This document shows positions 35,869-44,663 of a stretch of DNA of 64,000 nt, in pieces; the first letter of the stretch is position 1; each line of letters starts with the position of its first letter. The notes below the pieces were generated by a model, which was given only the letters and a program-made list of their open reading frames with translations, had not been told where the DNA came from and ran no database searches. The translations under genes were made by a program, and so were the position numbers. This DNA is from Luteibacter aegosomatis (GTDB lineage Bacteria; Pseudomonadota; Gammaproteobacteria; Xanthomonadales; Rhodanobacteraceae): NCBI RefSeq assembly GCF_023078455.1, contig NZ_CP095740.1:2716001-2780000 (forward strand), written 5' to 3'.

Positions 35869-37541
35869 GGCGCGCGCCCCGCGCCGGGCTTCTGCTGGAT
35901 CATCCACTGGGCGACGCCCGCGCCGCGGTTGTTCCAGTTGAAGCGCCGTAGGGTATCGGAAATGGCGGCGCACGCCGGCGCGTAGGAGTTCCCGACGGCG
36001 TCGAAGCGCTTTTTGAACAGGGCCGCCTGCGCCGCATCGTGGGCGAAGTAATACGCCGCGGCGACGGGCAGGCCCAGTTCCACGGTATGGCCGTCGCTGT
36101 ACCAGCCTTCGGATTCCTGGATCTTCATCAAGGCCTTTGCATCGGCCTTCGACGACGACCAGTACCAGGCGATCTGCCCGTCGGGGCCGGAGCAGCCGTT
36201 GCGCCAGTCGTGCGGCGATACGAGCAGTTTCGGATCGATCCAGCCGTAGCGTTCCAGATAGAGTCCGAAGCCGAGGATCATGTCCGGGATGCGCCGGTCC
36301 GAGGTCACCAGCCAGGCATGCCAGAGACCGTCGATGATGTTTTCGCTCATCCATGGCGAAGCGCCGCGCACGTCGTCCTTGCCGCCACGATCGTTCTCGT
36401 GAACGTTCCAGCTGTTGCGCCACGAGCCGTCGTCGCCGAGACCGTCGGGGTTGCTGGCCTGGTGTGCCTGCAGCCAGCCCACGCGCGCGTCGATGCGCTC
36501 ACGGTAGGCTTCGTCGCCGGTCAGTTCATAGGCGGCGACCGTTTCCAGCAGGCCGAGACCGGCCAGGCGCTCGGTGAAATAATCGTCCGGATGACGATAC
36601 GGACCCGGCTCGCCGTTCCAACCGCCGTTGTTCCACAGCGTGGCCATCTTCTTCACCAGCGCCGCATCGTGCATGCCGTCGTCGCCGGTCAGCGCCACGG
36701 CGAGCAGGATCGGCTCGATGTAGACGTATTTGACGTCACACGGCTTTTCGTCGGGTAGCCAGCCGCCGGCGCAGACGGGGCTGGCCGCGATGCCCTCGCG
36801 GCGAATGCCTTTCATGTACCAGCGATAGCTTTCCTCGGCGGCTCCCAGGTAATCCGCCCTGCCCGTGCGCACGTAAGCCTTGAACAGCGTCGACGGACGA
36901 TCGAACAGCCACGCCGTGCTGTCCTTGACCGGCATGTCCTTCGCCCATTTGAACTGCGCGTCGACGTAGCCCGCATACGCCTCGCCACGCCTGGCGACGG
37001 ACTGCGGCCCCGCGATCAGCGAGGCCGTGAGCCATGCGGGGTTGAGCGTGGCGAGCGCCGCGGGACGCTCATCCACCAGCCCTTCCGCATACGGCCATGC
37101 CTCGAGCGCCGCCGTACGCTTCGTGTCGAACAGGAAGTAATAGCGCCCCGGCGCGCCATGAAACTGGGCGCGGACGGCACGCAAGCTACCTTTGTCCTTG
37201 CCGACGTGCCAGGTGAGCATCGTCGTGACGGCGGCCGGCACGTCGACGCCCTTCGCGTCGACGATCCGCAGCATCGCGGCATCGTGCAAGGCACCGGGAG
37301 GAAACGGGATACCGACCGATACCGGAAGCGCGTCGCCCTGCCCGGCCGCGCGGACCACCTCGATGCGTTGCGCGTCGGGCAGGCGGTCCGCCGACCGCGC
37401 ATGCCCGGACCACGCCATGGCCGCGAGGCCCAGCAGAAGGCCGAGCACGACGAGCACGTGGCGCGACAGCGACGGGGGTGCGCGCTCCGGTTCGTGCCAG
37501 TGGCGCCGGCGGCGCCCCGGCGTGGCGATGGCTTGTCTCAT
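35865..37541 (-). CDS. membrane-anchored alpha/alpha-barrel carbohydrate-active protein (RIFT-barrel/six-hairpin type)
   Basis: 558 residues. A basic N terminus and membrane segment (residues ~28-48) are followed by a beta domain (VSVGIPFPPGALHDAAMLRIVD, resembling the RIFT-barrel or YetA-like domain) and a long helical toroid with many Trp and Asp (WYMKGIRREGIAASP, GWLQAHQASNPDGLGDDGSW). This suits a periplasmic glycosidase or lyase, possibly a polysaccharide-trimming enzyme. No catalytic pair is certain. Genes overlap by ATGA on both sides. Confidence 0.65.
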   Translation of the reverse strand: MRQAIATPGRRRRHWHEPERAPPSLSRHVLVVLGLLLGLAAMAWSGHARSADRLPDAQRIEVVRAAGQGDALPVSVGIPFPPGALHDAAMLRIVDAKGVDVPAAVTTMLTWHVGKDKGSLRAVRAQFHGAPGRYYFLFDTKRTAALEAWPYAEGLVDERPAALATLNPAWLTASLIAGPQSVARRGEAYAGYVDAQFKWAKDMPVKDSTAWLFDRPSTLFKAYVRTGRADYLGAAEESYRWYMKGIRREGIAASPVCAGGWLPDEKPCDVKYVYIEPILLAVALTGDDGMHDAALVKKMATLWNNGGWNGEPGPYRHPDDYFTERLAGLGLLETVAAYELTGDEAYRERIDARVGWLQAHQASNPDGLGDDGSWRNSWNVHENDRGGKDDVRGASPWMSENIIDGLWHAWLVTSDRRIPDMILGFGLYLERYGWIDPKLLVSPHDWRNGCSGPDGQIAWYWSSSKADAKALMKIQESEGWYSDGHTVELGLPVAAAYYFAHDAAQAALFKKRFDAVGNSYAPACAAISDTLRRFNWNNRGAGVAQWMIQQKPGAGRAP

Positions 37542-38545
37542 GCGGCCGATACCCTCGGCAGGCTCGCGTCCACCATGTGCCGCTCCCACGCCAGCGCGGT
37601 ACGCACGATGACGTCGAGATCGTCGTATTGCGGCTTCCAGCCGAGCACGTCGCGAAGGCGGTCGCTGCGCGCGATCAGCATGGCGATGTCGCCGGGCCGG
37701 CGCGGCAGTTCCACCACGTTCAAGGCGTGGCCGCCGATGCGCGCGACCGCGTCGATCACCTCGCGCACGCTGTAGCCATGGCCATAGCCGCAATTGAGCG
37801 TGGTGGACGAACCGCCGGCGCGCAGGTAGTCGAGCGCGCGAAGGTGCGCGGCGGCCAGGTCGTCCACGTGGATGTAATCGCGCACGCCGGTGCCGTCGGG
37901 CGTGGCGTAGTCGGTGCCGTAGATCGACACGCAATCGCGCTTGCCCACCGCATGCTCGCAAACTACCTTCACCAGCAGCGTGGCGTGCGGCGCGGAATGA
38001 CCGATCCGGCCCAGGAGATCGCAGCCGGCGACGTTGAAGTAACGCAGGATCACGTGCCGCATCGCGCCCGTGGCGCACCAGTCGCGCAGCATGGTCTCGG
38101 ACATCAGTTTCGAGTTGCCGTACGGATTGGCCGGCCGCGTCGGCGTGTCCTCGTCGGCCACGCCGTCATCCGTGTTGCCGTAGACCGCGGCCGTCGAGGA
38201 AAAAATGAACTTGTCCACCCCGGCACCCGCGCAGCTGGCCAGCAGGTTTCGCGTGTTGCAGGTGTTGTTGTCGTAGTAGCGCAGCGGATCGGCCACCGAT
38301 TCGGGCACGACGGTATGCGCCGCGAAATGCAGCACCGCGCCCACGCCCCAGGTCTCCAGCGTGCGCGAGACCAGCTCGCGGTCGCCCACGTTGCCTTCCA
38401 CGAACACCGCGTCACGATGCACCGCCTCGCGAAACCCCGTGGAGAGGTTGTCGATCACCACCACCCGATCGCCGCGCGCGATCAACTGCTGCACCGTGTG
38501 GCTGCCGATGTAGCCGGCGCCGCCCGTCACCATCACCGTATTCAT
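37538..38545 (-). CDS. galE: UDP-glucose 4-epimerase
   Basis: 335 residues, extended SDR. NAD-binding motif VTGGAGYIGSHTVQQL is at the start, the Ser-Tyr-Lys set is in FSSTAAVYG and NPYGNSKLMSE, and DGTGVRDYIHVDDLA is the classic GalE sequence. It makes UDP-galactose (or the N-acetyl form) for the exopolysaccharide. It is coupled to both neighbours by four-base overlaps. Confidence 0.95.
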   Translation of the reverse strand: MNTVMVTGGAGYIGSHTVQQLIARGDRVVVIDNLSTGFREAVHRDAVFVEGNVGDRELVSRTLETWGVGAVLHFAAHTVVPESVADPLRYYDNNTCNTRNLLASCAGAGVDKFIFSSTAAVYGNTDDGVADEDTPTRPANPYGNSKLMSETMLRDWCATGAMRHVILRYFNVAGCDLLGRIGHSAPHATLLVKVVCEHAVGKRDCVSIYGTDYATPDGTGVRDYIHVDDLAAAHLRALDYLRAGGSSTTLNCGYGHGYSVREVIDAVARIGGHALNVVELPRRPGDIAMLIARSDRLRDVLGWKPQYDDLDVIVRTALAWERHMVDASLPRVSAA

Positions 38546-39378
38546 GCCGGACTCCCCGCCCCGCCCCGTGGAAAATTGCGCGACATCCAGTCGCCGATGC
38601 CGTCGAGCAGGCGCGAACGGTCGCCGGTGAGGATGTAGGTGTGATCGGTTTCGCCCGCGTAGCGGGTCGTGACCGACGGATGGCCCATGACGCTGCCGAA
38701 GCATTCGCGAAACTGCCGCGCGTGGTTGAAGACGTTGCTGATGCCGCCGGAGTAGACGAGGTACAGCTTCATGCCCCGCTCCACCATCCCGGTGAAATCG
38801 GCGATCACCTCGTCGCGCGGCGCGGGTGCCACGGCGAAGATCGGATCGGACGAGGTGGCCGACGATACGCTCGCCGGTTTCCTGCGGCGCAGGCGGCGCA
38901 ACCACCGTGCCGGATCGAACAGGCGCGGCAGGTAGTGGCGCAGCCGGTAACCCGGCGTGCGATACGCATAGCCGTCGAGGAAGACGGCGCCCGCCACGCG
39001 AGGGTCGGTCGCGGCCACGGTATGCGCGTTCTGCGCGCCGGAGCACAGCCCCACGAGCACGAAGCGTTCGCACCCGGAACGCTCGGCGAGCAGCGCCATC
39101 GCGTCGGACAGGTCGGCGCACACCTGCTGCGTGCGCGTGAGGCTGCCGCCCGCCGCGCCGCTGTCGCCGAGCGTGGACAGGTCGAAGCGCAAGGTGGGGT
39201 AGCCGTCCTCGTTGAGACGGCGGGCCATCTCGACATGCAGGCGGAACGGCCCGATGCGGTGGACCAGGCCCGCGTTGACGACGATGACGCCGACCTTCCC
39301 CCTCGCTTCGCCCGGTAGCCCGGCGATGCCGACGAGGTGCCTCGCGCGTCCGAAGCGATGGGCCTCTTCGCGGATCAT
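38542..39378 (-). CDS. alpha/beta hydrolase, exosortase A-associated hydrolase 1 type
   Basis: 278 residues. VIVVNAGLVHRIGPFRLHVEMARRLNEDGYPTLRFDLSTLGDS closely fits hydrolase 1 of XrtA exopolysaccharide loci. The nucleophile elbow reads GLCSGA, so Cys rather than Ser occupies the usual nucleophile place; the terminal His may be in GETDHTYI. Role in polysaccharide making is unproved; removal or transfer of acyl groups is suspected. Paired with the next gene. Confidence 0.8.
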   Translation of the reverse strand: MIREEAHRFGRARHLVGIAGLPGEARGKVGVIVVNAGLVHRIGPFRLHVEMARRLNEDGYPTLRFDLSTLGDSGAAGGSLTRTQQVCADLSDAMALLAERSGCERFVLVGLCSGAQNAHTVAATDPRVAGAVFLDGYAYRTPGYRLRHYLPRLFDPARWLRRLRRRKPASVSSATSSDPIFAVAPAPRDEVIADFTGMVERGMKLYLVYSGGISNVFNHARQFRECFGSVMGHPSVTTRYAGETDHTYILTGDRSRLLDGIGDWMSRNFPRGGAGSPA

Positions 39379-40127
39379 GCGGCGATCCCCAGGTGCGTGG
39401 TGACGGCCTGGATCAACGGATGCGAGAGGATCGCGCTCTCCAGTCGGCCGAGGTCGTCCCAGGTGGTGGGATGGCCGAGCGATACCACACGGGCGCCGTT
39501 GGCCGAGGGTTCGCCATGCCCCGATTCGACGAGCAGCGTAGGGACCGGCGGAGCGGCGATGCGCAACCCCGACAGTTGCGCGCGCAAACGCTCGCCGACG
39601 TTGAACCCCAGCCACTGGCCGGCCACGTCGTCATGCCCGCGCGGACGATTGAACCGTCCCGTGTCTTCGCGGAGCGCGACCTGCAAACTGTCGAGGCGAG
39701 CCACGTGGGCCGCGCCGTCGAGTACCGCATCCCAACCGATCACCTCGGTGAAACCGGCGCGCGTCGCACTCATCGCGATGCTCGCGCCCAGGCGCGCGCC
39801 GAACGCCACGATGCGATCGGTACCCGCGCGCAGGCGCAACTCGCCCGCGGCGGTCGCCGTGTCGGCCACGCAGCGCTGCCAGTCCACCTCGATGCTGTCG
39901 CCGGCGGAATCCCCCGTACCGTGGTAATCGAAGCGCAGCACCGCCACGCCCTTGCCGGCGAGCGACTGCGCCATCTGCCGGTAGAGACGATGGCAGCGGA
40001 TGAGGTCCTGGCCCAGGGGCGGGCACATCAGCACGCCAAGGCGCGCCCGTCCCGCGGGCGCGTGGTACATGCCGAACAGGCCGGCATCGGGTCCGAAGAA
40101 GAACGGAAGGTCGGAATCGGTGCGCAT
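39375..40127 (-). CDS. alpha/beta hydrolase-like, exosortase A-associated hydrolase 2 type
   Basis: 250 residues. Features MCPPLGQDLIRCHRLYRQMAQSLAGKGVAVLRFDYHGTGDS are typical of hydrolase 2 of XrtA loci. The elbow is FGARLGAS, with Arg-Leu where a Ser nucleophile is expected, so classical hydrolase action is doubtful. ATGA overlap with the hydrolase 1 gene argues that the two proteins act together. Confidence 0.8.
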   Translation of the reverse strand: MRTDSDLPFFFGPDAGLFGMYHAPAGRARLGVLMCPPLGQDLIRCHRLYRQMAQSLAGKGVAVLRFDYHGTGDSAGDSIEVDWQRCVADTATAAGELRLRAGTDRIVAFGARLGASIAMSATRAGFTEVIGWDAVLDGAAHVARLDSLQVALREDTGRFNRPRGHDDVAGQWLGFNVGERLRAQLSGLRIAAPPVPTLLVESGHGEPSANGARVVSLGHPTTWDDLGRLESAILSHPLIQAVTTHLGIAA

Positions 40128-40129
40128 GG

Positions 40130-41497
40130 TTATCTCCTGTAGACCACGCCGACGAAGAACTGCGTTTCGCGGTAGCTCTGTCCCACCGCGTCGCTGGTGC
40201 GGCGCTCCCGGGCCACCGAGGCATGCCAGCTCCAGTGGCGATTCCACTGCTGGGAGAGGTCCAGCCCGAGACGCACGGTGGTATCCCTGCGGTCGAGGGT
40301 GTCGTAGCGAAGCTTTTCGAACGTGCCGAATCCCGAAAGGGTCAGCGTGGGACGGATGCGGTAGCCCAGGCCGACGCTGACGCCGCGCGCCGTCTGGTCG
40401 AACGTATGGTCGTCGCGGTACCGAAGTTTGTTGAACGCCGGCGAGACGGTGAGGTTGATCCGCTCCGAACGCCAGTTCCACGAGGCTTCCAGGCGCCGCT
40501 CCTTGTAGACCTGCGACCCGATCACCGCGCTGCCCACGCTGATGCCGGAGGCGGCGCCGCGCCCCAGGCCACCGGTGTTGGCGAAGGGATCGAGCGACTC
40601 GACGCGGTCGGCCGCGCTGCCCAGGCCGCCGGCGCCGGTGGTGCCCGGCGCGGCGATGATGTCCTGCGCCGCATCGGCGTACTGGTAGGCACCGGCCAGC
40701 GTGAAGGCGTTGCGCGGCGTCGGCTGCCAGCCGATGCGCAGGCGCGCCAGCGGCGCCGAGCTGTCGCCGCCCTGGTCGAAGCTGAGTCGCGTCGCGCCGA
40801 CCATCACATCGGCGTCGAAATGCGCCAGCGTGCTGGTGTAGCGCACGAAGGCCTCCTTCCGATCGTAATCCGCGCTCGAGGGCTGGTTATTGAAATTGAC
40901 GTGCTGGTATTCGACGTTCGCGGAGACCTGGTCGGTGGGACCGAGGTCGCGATAGAGGCGGTACGCGACGAGACCGCGCTTGGAATCGAAGTCGTCCACC
41001 TTGGACGCGTAGCTGTCGATGTAGCGCAGCTCGAGCTGGCCGCGTGCCGCCCCGCCGAAGCGCATGCGCCAGGTCGGGCCGATCACGAGCACGTTGGTCT
41101 GCTGCTGGTTGTCCGGCGAATCGGATGCCAACTGGTCCACCGGCTGCACGCCGGCGTAATCCTCGACGGCCAGGTCGAAGCGGTCGGGCACGATCGTCCA
41201 GTTGAGTTGACCCGCCAGTTGGGTCTGGGTCTGCGAATCGAACCGGTTTTCCAGGTAGCGACGATATTCGAAGGTGCCGGCGACGTTCGCCTGCAGGGTG
41301 GAACCCTGCTGGAGGAACTGGAACGTCGCGCCCGGCGTCAGCACGTTCTCGCTGAGCGGCCGGTCGGACGACAGGGCCACGTTGTTGCTGTGCTCCAGCC
41401 CCGCATACACCGTGTAGTCGAGCGTGCCTGCGCTCGCCACGACGGGAGCCGCGGCCAACGCAAGCAGGATCGCGCGAGCGAGCATCGTCGATGCCAT
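40130..41497 (-). CDS. outer-membrane beta-barrel protein, PEP-CTERM/EPS-system associated
   Basis: 455 residues from the ATG at 41497 (GGAAAGGGGAACG upstream; a longer frame exists but adds a non-signal lead). Signal peptide is cleaved near VASAG. The mature protein opens LDYTVYAGLEHSNNVALS and consists of alternating strands, ending FVGVVYRR. This fits the TIGR03016-type outer-membrane proteins of XrtA loci. It may guide the polysaccharide through or along the outer membrane. Confidence 0.8.
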   Translation of the reverse strand: MASTMLARAILLALAAAPVVASAGTLDYTVYAGLEHSNNVALSSDRPLSENVLTPGATFQFLQQGSTLQANVAGTFEYRRYLENRFDSQTQTQLAGQLNWTIVPDRFDLAVEDYAGVQPVDQLASDSPDNQQQTNVLVIGPTWRMRFGGAARGQLELRYIDSYASKVDDFDSKRGLVAYRLYRDLGPTDQVSANVEYQHVNFNNQPSSADYDRKEAFVRYTSTLAHFDADVMVGATRLSFDQGGDSSAPLARLRIGWQPTPRNAFTLAGAYQYADAAQDIIAAPGTTGAGGLGSAADRVESLDPFANTGGLGRGAASGISVGSAVIGSQVYKERRLEASWNWRSERINLTVSPAFNKLRYRDDHTFDQTARGVSVGLGYRIRPTLTLSGFGTFEKLRYDTLDRRDTTVRLGLDLSQQWNRHWSWHASVARERRTSDAVGQSYRETQFFVGVVYRR

Positions 41498-41556
41498 GAA
41501 CGTTCCCCTTTCCCCCCTTCCGGCATGGCGTCCTGCCATGCACCGGACCGCCGCCG

Positions 41557-42315
41557 TCACGGCGTCTGGTTGAACACCACGCCGGCGAGCTTGGCGGGGT
41601 CGAAATTGGCCACGGCCTGGTTGATCGACGCGGGCGTGTCGCGCCCGTAACCGGCCACCAGCACCACGACGTCGGCGAGGTCGGCGAGGATGCGCGCATC
41701 CGGCGAACCCTTCACCGGCGGCCCGTCGAGGAACAGGTAACGGTCGGGATAGCGGCAGCGCAGCGAATCGAGCACCGCGCGCATGCGGAACGACGAGAAG
41801 TATTCGGCGCCGTTCTCGCGCGACTTGCCCGCCGGGATCAGGCGCAGGCGCGGCACGCCGGTCTGGTACATGATCGACGCGATGCCGCGCGACGGATGCT
41901 CCAGGAAATCGATGAGCCCCCCGGTGGCCGGCTCGATGCCCAGCGCCTTGTGCTGGTTCGGATACCGCAGGTTGCAGTCCACCAGCAGGCTGGTCTTGGC
42001 CTCGTCGAAGGCGAAGGCCGTGGCCAGGTTGCGCGCCACGAAGCTCGCGCCGGAGCGCGGGCTCACCGCGACCACCAGGGTCACGAAGTTACCCTCGCCG
42101 GACATCTCCAGCAGGCGCGTGCGGATGCCACGGAACGCGTCCGACTGCTGGCGTACCGACTCCTCGCGATGGATGAGTCGCTTGCGCTCGCAGTCGATCG
42201 GCGCCAGCGCATGGGATTCCTCGCGCATCCGCGCGATGGTGCTGCCGGTGGACACGTGGGCGTCGGTGTCCACGAGGTCGGCGTAGTCGATGGGGTCCAC
42301 GGCGGTCTTTTTCAT
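41557..42315 (-). CDS. degenerate BY-kinase-like ATPase of the EPS system
   Basis: 252 residues, in the position and fold of the tyrosine autokinase of XrtA/Wzc-type systems. The Walker A region reads SPRSGASFVARNLA: the expected GKS/T is GAS, so the P-loop Lys is replaced by Ala90. Walker A' survives partly (LLVDCNLRYP) and Walker B-like YLFLDGPP is present. No C-terminal Tyr cluster is seen. It may be a structural partner of the chain-length protein rather than a working kinase. Confidence 0.82.
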   Translation of the reverse strand: MKKTAVDPIDYADLVDTDAHVSTGSTIARMREESHALAPIDCERKRLIHREESVRQQSDAFRGIRTRLLEMSGEGNFVTLVVAVSPRSGASFVARNLATAFAFDEAKTSLLVDCNLRYPNQHKALGIEPATGGLIDFLEHPSRGIASIMYQTGVPRLRLIPAGKSRENGAEYFSSFRMRAVLDSLRCRYPDRYLFLDGPPVKGSPDARILADLADVVVLVAGYGRDTPASINQAVANFDPAKLAGVVFNQTP

Positions 42316-42318
42316 CGG

Positions 42319-43851
42319 TCAGCCCTTCATCCGGATCCAGAACATCAACAGGTACACCACGCCGACGAGGGCCACGATCAGCACCAGCGTCATGTTCTGC
42401 AGGGAGTCGCGACGGCGGTCGCGGGGGGTCGGGTAGAACGGCACCGTCGCCAGCACCGGAAACCCCGTGGCCTTTTCCAGCTGCGCGGCCGAGCGCACGC
42501 GCGGGTCGAAGCGCGCCACGGCGAAGAGCAGCCCGAACGGCACCGCCACGGACAGCAGGAGCCCGGCCAGGCCGAAGTGCATGAAGCGCAGGCCCGACGG
42601 CACCAGGGGCAGCACGGCGGGGTTCTGCACCAGGAAGGTGAGGCCGCGCTGTTCGGCATCGAGGTTCATCGACACGCGGGCGTTCTCGCGCCGCTTCAGG
42701 AGGTCCTGGTAGACGTCGCGGTTCACGGTGTAGTCGCGGGTCAGTTCCGCCGTGACGTTCTCGGAATTGGCGATGCGCTTGCTGCGCTCCAGTTCGGCCT
42801 GCAGCATCGATTCGCTCGCCGAAACGCGGGCCGCGCTGGCGGCGGCATCGCTGCGCACGGCCGCGAGCTGGATGCGCATCTGCTGGTAGACCGGGTTGAG
42901 CGTGGAGGCGTGGTCGATCGGCATCGGCGCGCCGGCGGCGCGGCGCGCGTCGGCCACCTGCATCTGCTTGCGCACGTCGTCCATCTGGTGACGCAGGCGG
43001 ATCACGTCGGGATACTCTTCGGTGTAGTTCATCAGCAGCTTGTCGAGCTGGCCCTGCAGGTCGGCGAGCTGGGTCTGGTAGATGCCGCCGACGGTCTGCA
43101 CGGCGTTCACTTCCGATTCGCCCGACAACTGCCCCGCCATCGCCGCGGCCTGCGACTGTTTCTGCATGTAGTCCATGCGATTGGTTTCGATCTGCGTGCG
43201 CAGCTGGCTGATCCGCGAATTGGTGTCGATCTCGCTGCCCGGGCGCGCATCGGGATTGGCGTCGCGGTACGCCTTGAGCTTGTCCTCGGCGTCGGTCAGC
43301 TTGGTGCGGTACGCCTCGACCTGGCTGTTGATGAACTCGTAGGCTTCGCGGCTTTCCCGCTGCTTCGAGGCGAGGCTTTCGCTGATGAAGAGCTGGCCGA
43401 ACGCGCGGGTGACCTCGAAGGCCCTGCGTGGATCGGAATCGAAGTAGCTGATGGTGATGATGTTGTCGCGAACGTTGGCGATCTTCGTGCGCGACTTGAT
43501 GCCCTCGATGAGCTTGTCGCGCTCCAGCGGCGACGGCTTGGCGGCCGCCCAGCCGCCGCGCTCGAGCACGTCGTCGAGCACCTTGCGGCTGAAGATCACG
43601 TCGCGGGCGATGCCGGCACGGTTCTTGTTGCCCGTGGCGGCGGCGGCGCCCTCCATCAGCGGCGTGATGATGCTCGATTCCTGCGCGAGGATCGTCACCG
43701 AGGCCTCGTATTTCTTGGGCCACGCCACGCCGATGGCCAGCGCCAGCAACGCGATCACCGCGAAGACCACGCCGATGGCGAGGCGCCGGCGTTTCGCCTC
43801 GCCCGCCAGGGCGGGCAACATGCCCGCGAAAGGAACCATTTCACCGCTCAT
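42319..43851 (-). CDS. polysaccharide chain-length determinant (Wzz/XrtA-system co-polymerase)
   Basis: 510 residues. One membrane helix near residues 24-44, a long periplasmic coiled-coil region (EAYRTKLTDAEDKLKAYRD; LSGESEVNAVQTVGG) and C-terminal helices near residues 430-455 and 485-505. The N-terminal motif WPKKYEASVTIL is the Wzz signature. It sets polymer length together with the downstream ATPase, whose gene begins 3 bp later, and the exporter encoded upstream. Confidence 0.9.
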   Translation of the reverse strand: MSGEMVPFAGMLPALAGEAKRRRLAIGVVFAVIALLALAIGVAWPKKYEASVTILAQESSIITPLMEGAAAATGNKNRAGIARDVIFSRKVLDDVLERGGWAAAKPSPLERDKLIEGIKSRTKIANVRDNIITISYFDSDPRRAFEVTRAFGQLFISESLASKQRESREAYEFINSQVEAYRTKLTDAEDKLKAYRDANPDARPGSEIDTNSRISQLRTQIETNRMDYMQKQSQAAAMAGQLSGESEVNAVQTVGGIYQTQLADLQGQLDKLLMNYTEEYPDVIRLRHQMDDVRKQMQVADARRAAGAPMPIDHASTLNPVYQQMRIQLAAVRSDAAASAARVSASESMLQAELERSKRIANSENVTAELTRDYTVNRDVYQDLLKRRENARVSMNLDAEQRGLTFLVQNPAVLPLVPSGLRFMHFGLAGLLLSVAVPFGLLFAVARFDPRVRSAAQLEKATGFPVLATVPFYPTPRDRRRDSLQNMTLVLIVALVGVVYLLMFWIRMKG

Positions 43852-43882
43852 CGATTACCCCTTGCCCCGTGTCGCGGGCACG

Positions 43883-44506
43883 TCAGAAGGCGCGCTGCGG
43901 CACCGTGATCACGTCGCCCGGCTGCACCGGGTAGTTGTTCTCCAGGTCGCCCTGCTGGAGGATCTTTTCCAGGCGCACCGCATAGGACTGCGTGGCGCCC
44001 TTCGTGTCGTGGCGAAACAGTTCGGTACGGTCGGGCGCGGCGAATTCCGTGGTGCCGCCGGCGGCGAGCACGGCGTCGAGCACCGTCATGCCCTGGCGGT
44101 AGGGAATGGAGATCGGCGAGCGCACCGCTCCGGTGACGCGTACGCGCGAGAGGTATTCGTGACTGCGCAGCGCGGTGAGGATCACCGCCACCTGCGGATC
44201 GCGGATGTACTGGGCCAGCTTGCCCTGGATCTCGGCGCCGACTTCATCGGTGGTGCGGCCGCCGGCGTCGACGTCGCCGACCAGCGGCACGGTGATCTTG
44301 CCGTCGGGCCGGACCGGCACGCTCACGCTCAGGTCGGGGTTATGCCAGACCGTGATCTGCAACTGGTCGTCGACACCGATGCGATAGGCGTCGACCACGG
44401 GGGTGGTCGCCTCCTGCCTCGGTGGCGGCAACGTGCTTCCGCCGGAGGCGCAAGCGCCAAGCATCACGGTCGCGAGCATTACGGCGACACGATTCAGATA
44501 CGTCAT
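43883..44506 (-). CDS. polysaccharide export lipoprotein (Wza/GumB family)
   Basis: 207 residues from the ATG at 44506. Lipoprotein signal MTYLNRVAVMLATVMLGACAS has lipobox LGAC. Poly_export domain AYRIGVDDQLQITVWHNPDLS and PDGKITVPLVGDV are followed by a SLBB domain (VTGAVRSPISIPYRQGMTVLDAVLAAGG). It forms the outer-membrane export channel and is the first gene of the ten-gene operon that runs to 33185. Confidence 0.92.
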   Translation of the reverse strand: MTYLNRVAVMLATVMLGACASGGSTLPPPRQEATTPVVDAYRIGVDDQLQITVWHNPDLSVSVPVRPDGKITVPLVGDVDAGGRTTDEVGAEIQGKLAQYIRDPQVAVILTALRSHEYLSRVRVTGAVRSPISIPYRQGMTVLDAVLAAGGTTEFAAPDRTELFRHDTKGATQSYAVRLEKILQQGDLENNYPVQPGDVITVPQRAF

Positions 44507-44663
44507 GGTGATCACCCGCCCCTGTGACTTCATTCGAGCGGTATCGTCATCGACGCGACGCCGTCGCGCCATTCGTCAGCCCGCCTATGCCGTTCGACCG
44601 AAGGCGGCGAGGGCCGGTTCGCGCGATCCTAGGCACCCGTCATCGCGGCTTACCACCTTCGTC

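Noticed and set aside
33185-40127. Frameshifts suggested by many overlapping genes in the EPS operon
   Set aside because: Each junction is a clean four-base ATGA overlap with intact domains on both sides, the sign of translational coupling.
41896-43908. 670-codon open frame on the + strand across the chain-length gene
   Set aside because: Shadow of the Wzz-like and kinase-like genes; low-complexity composition and no start site.
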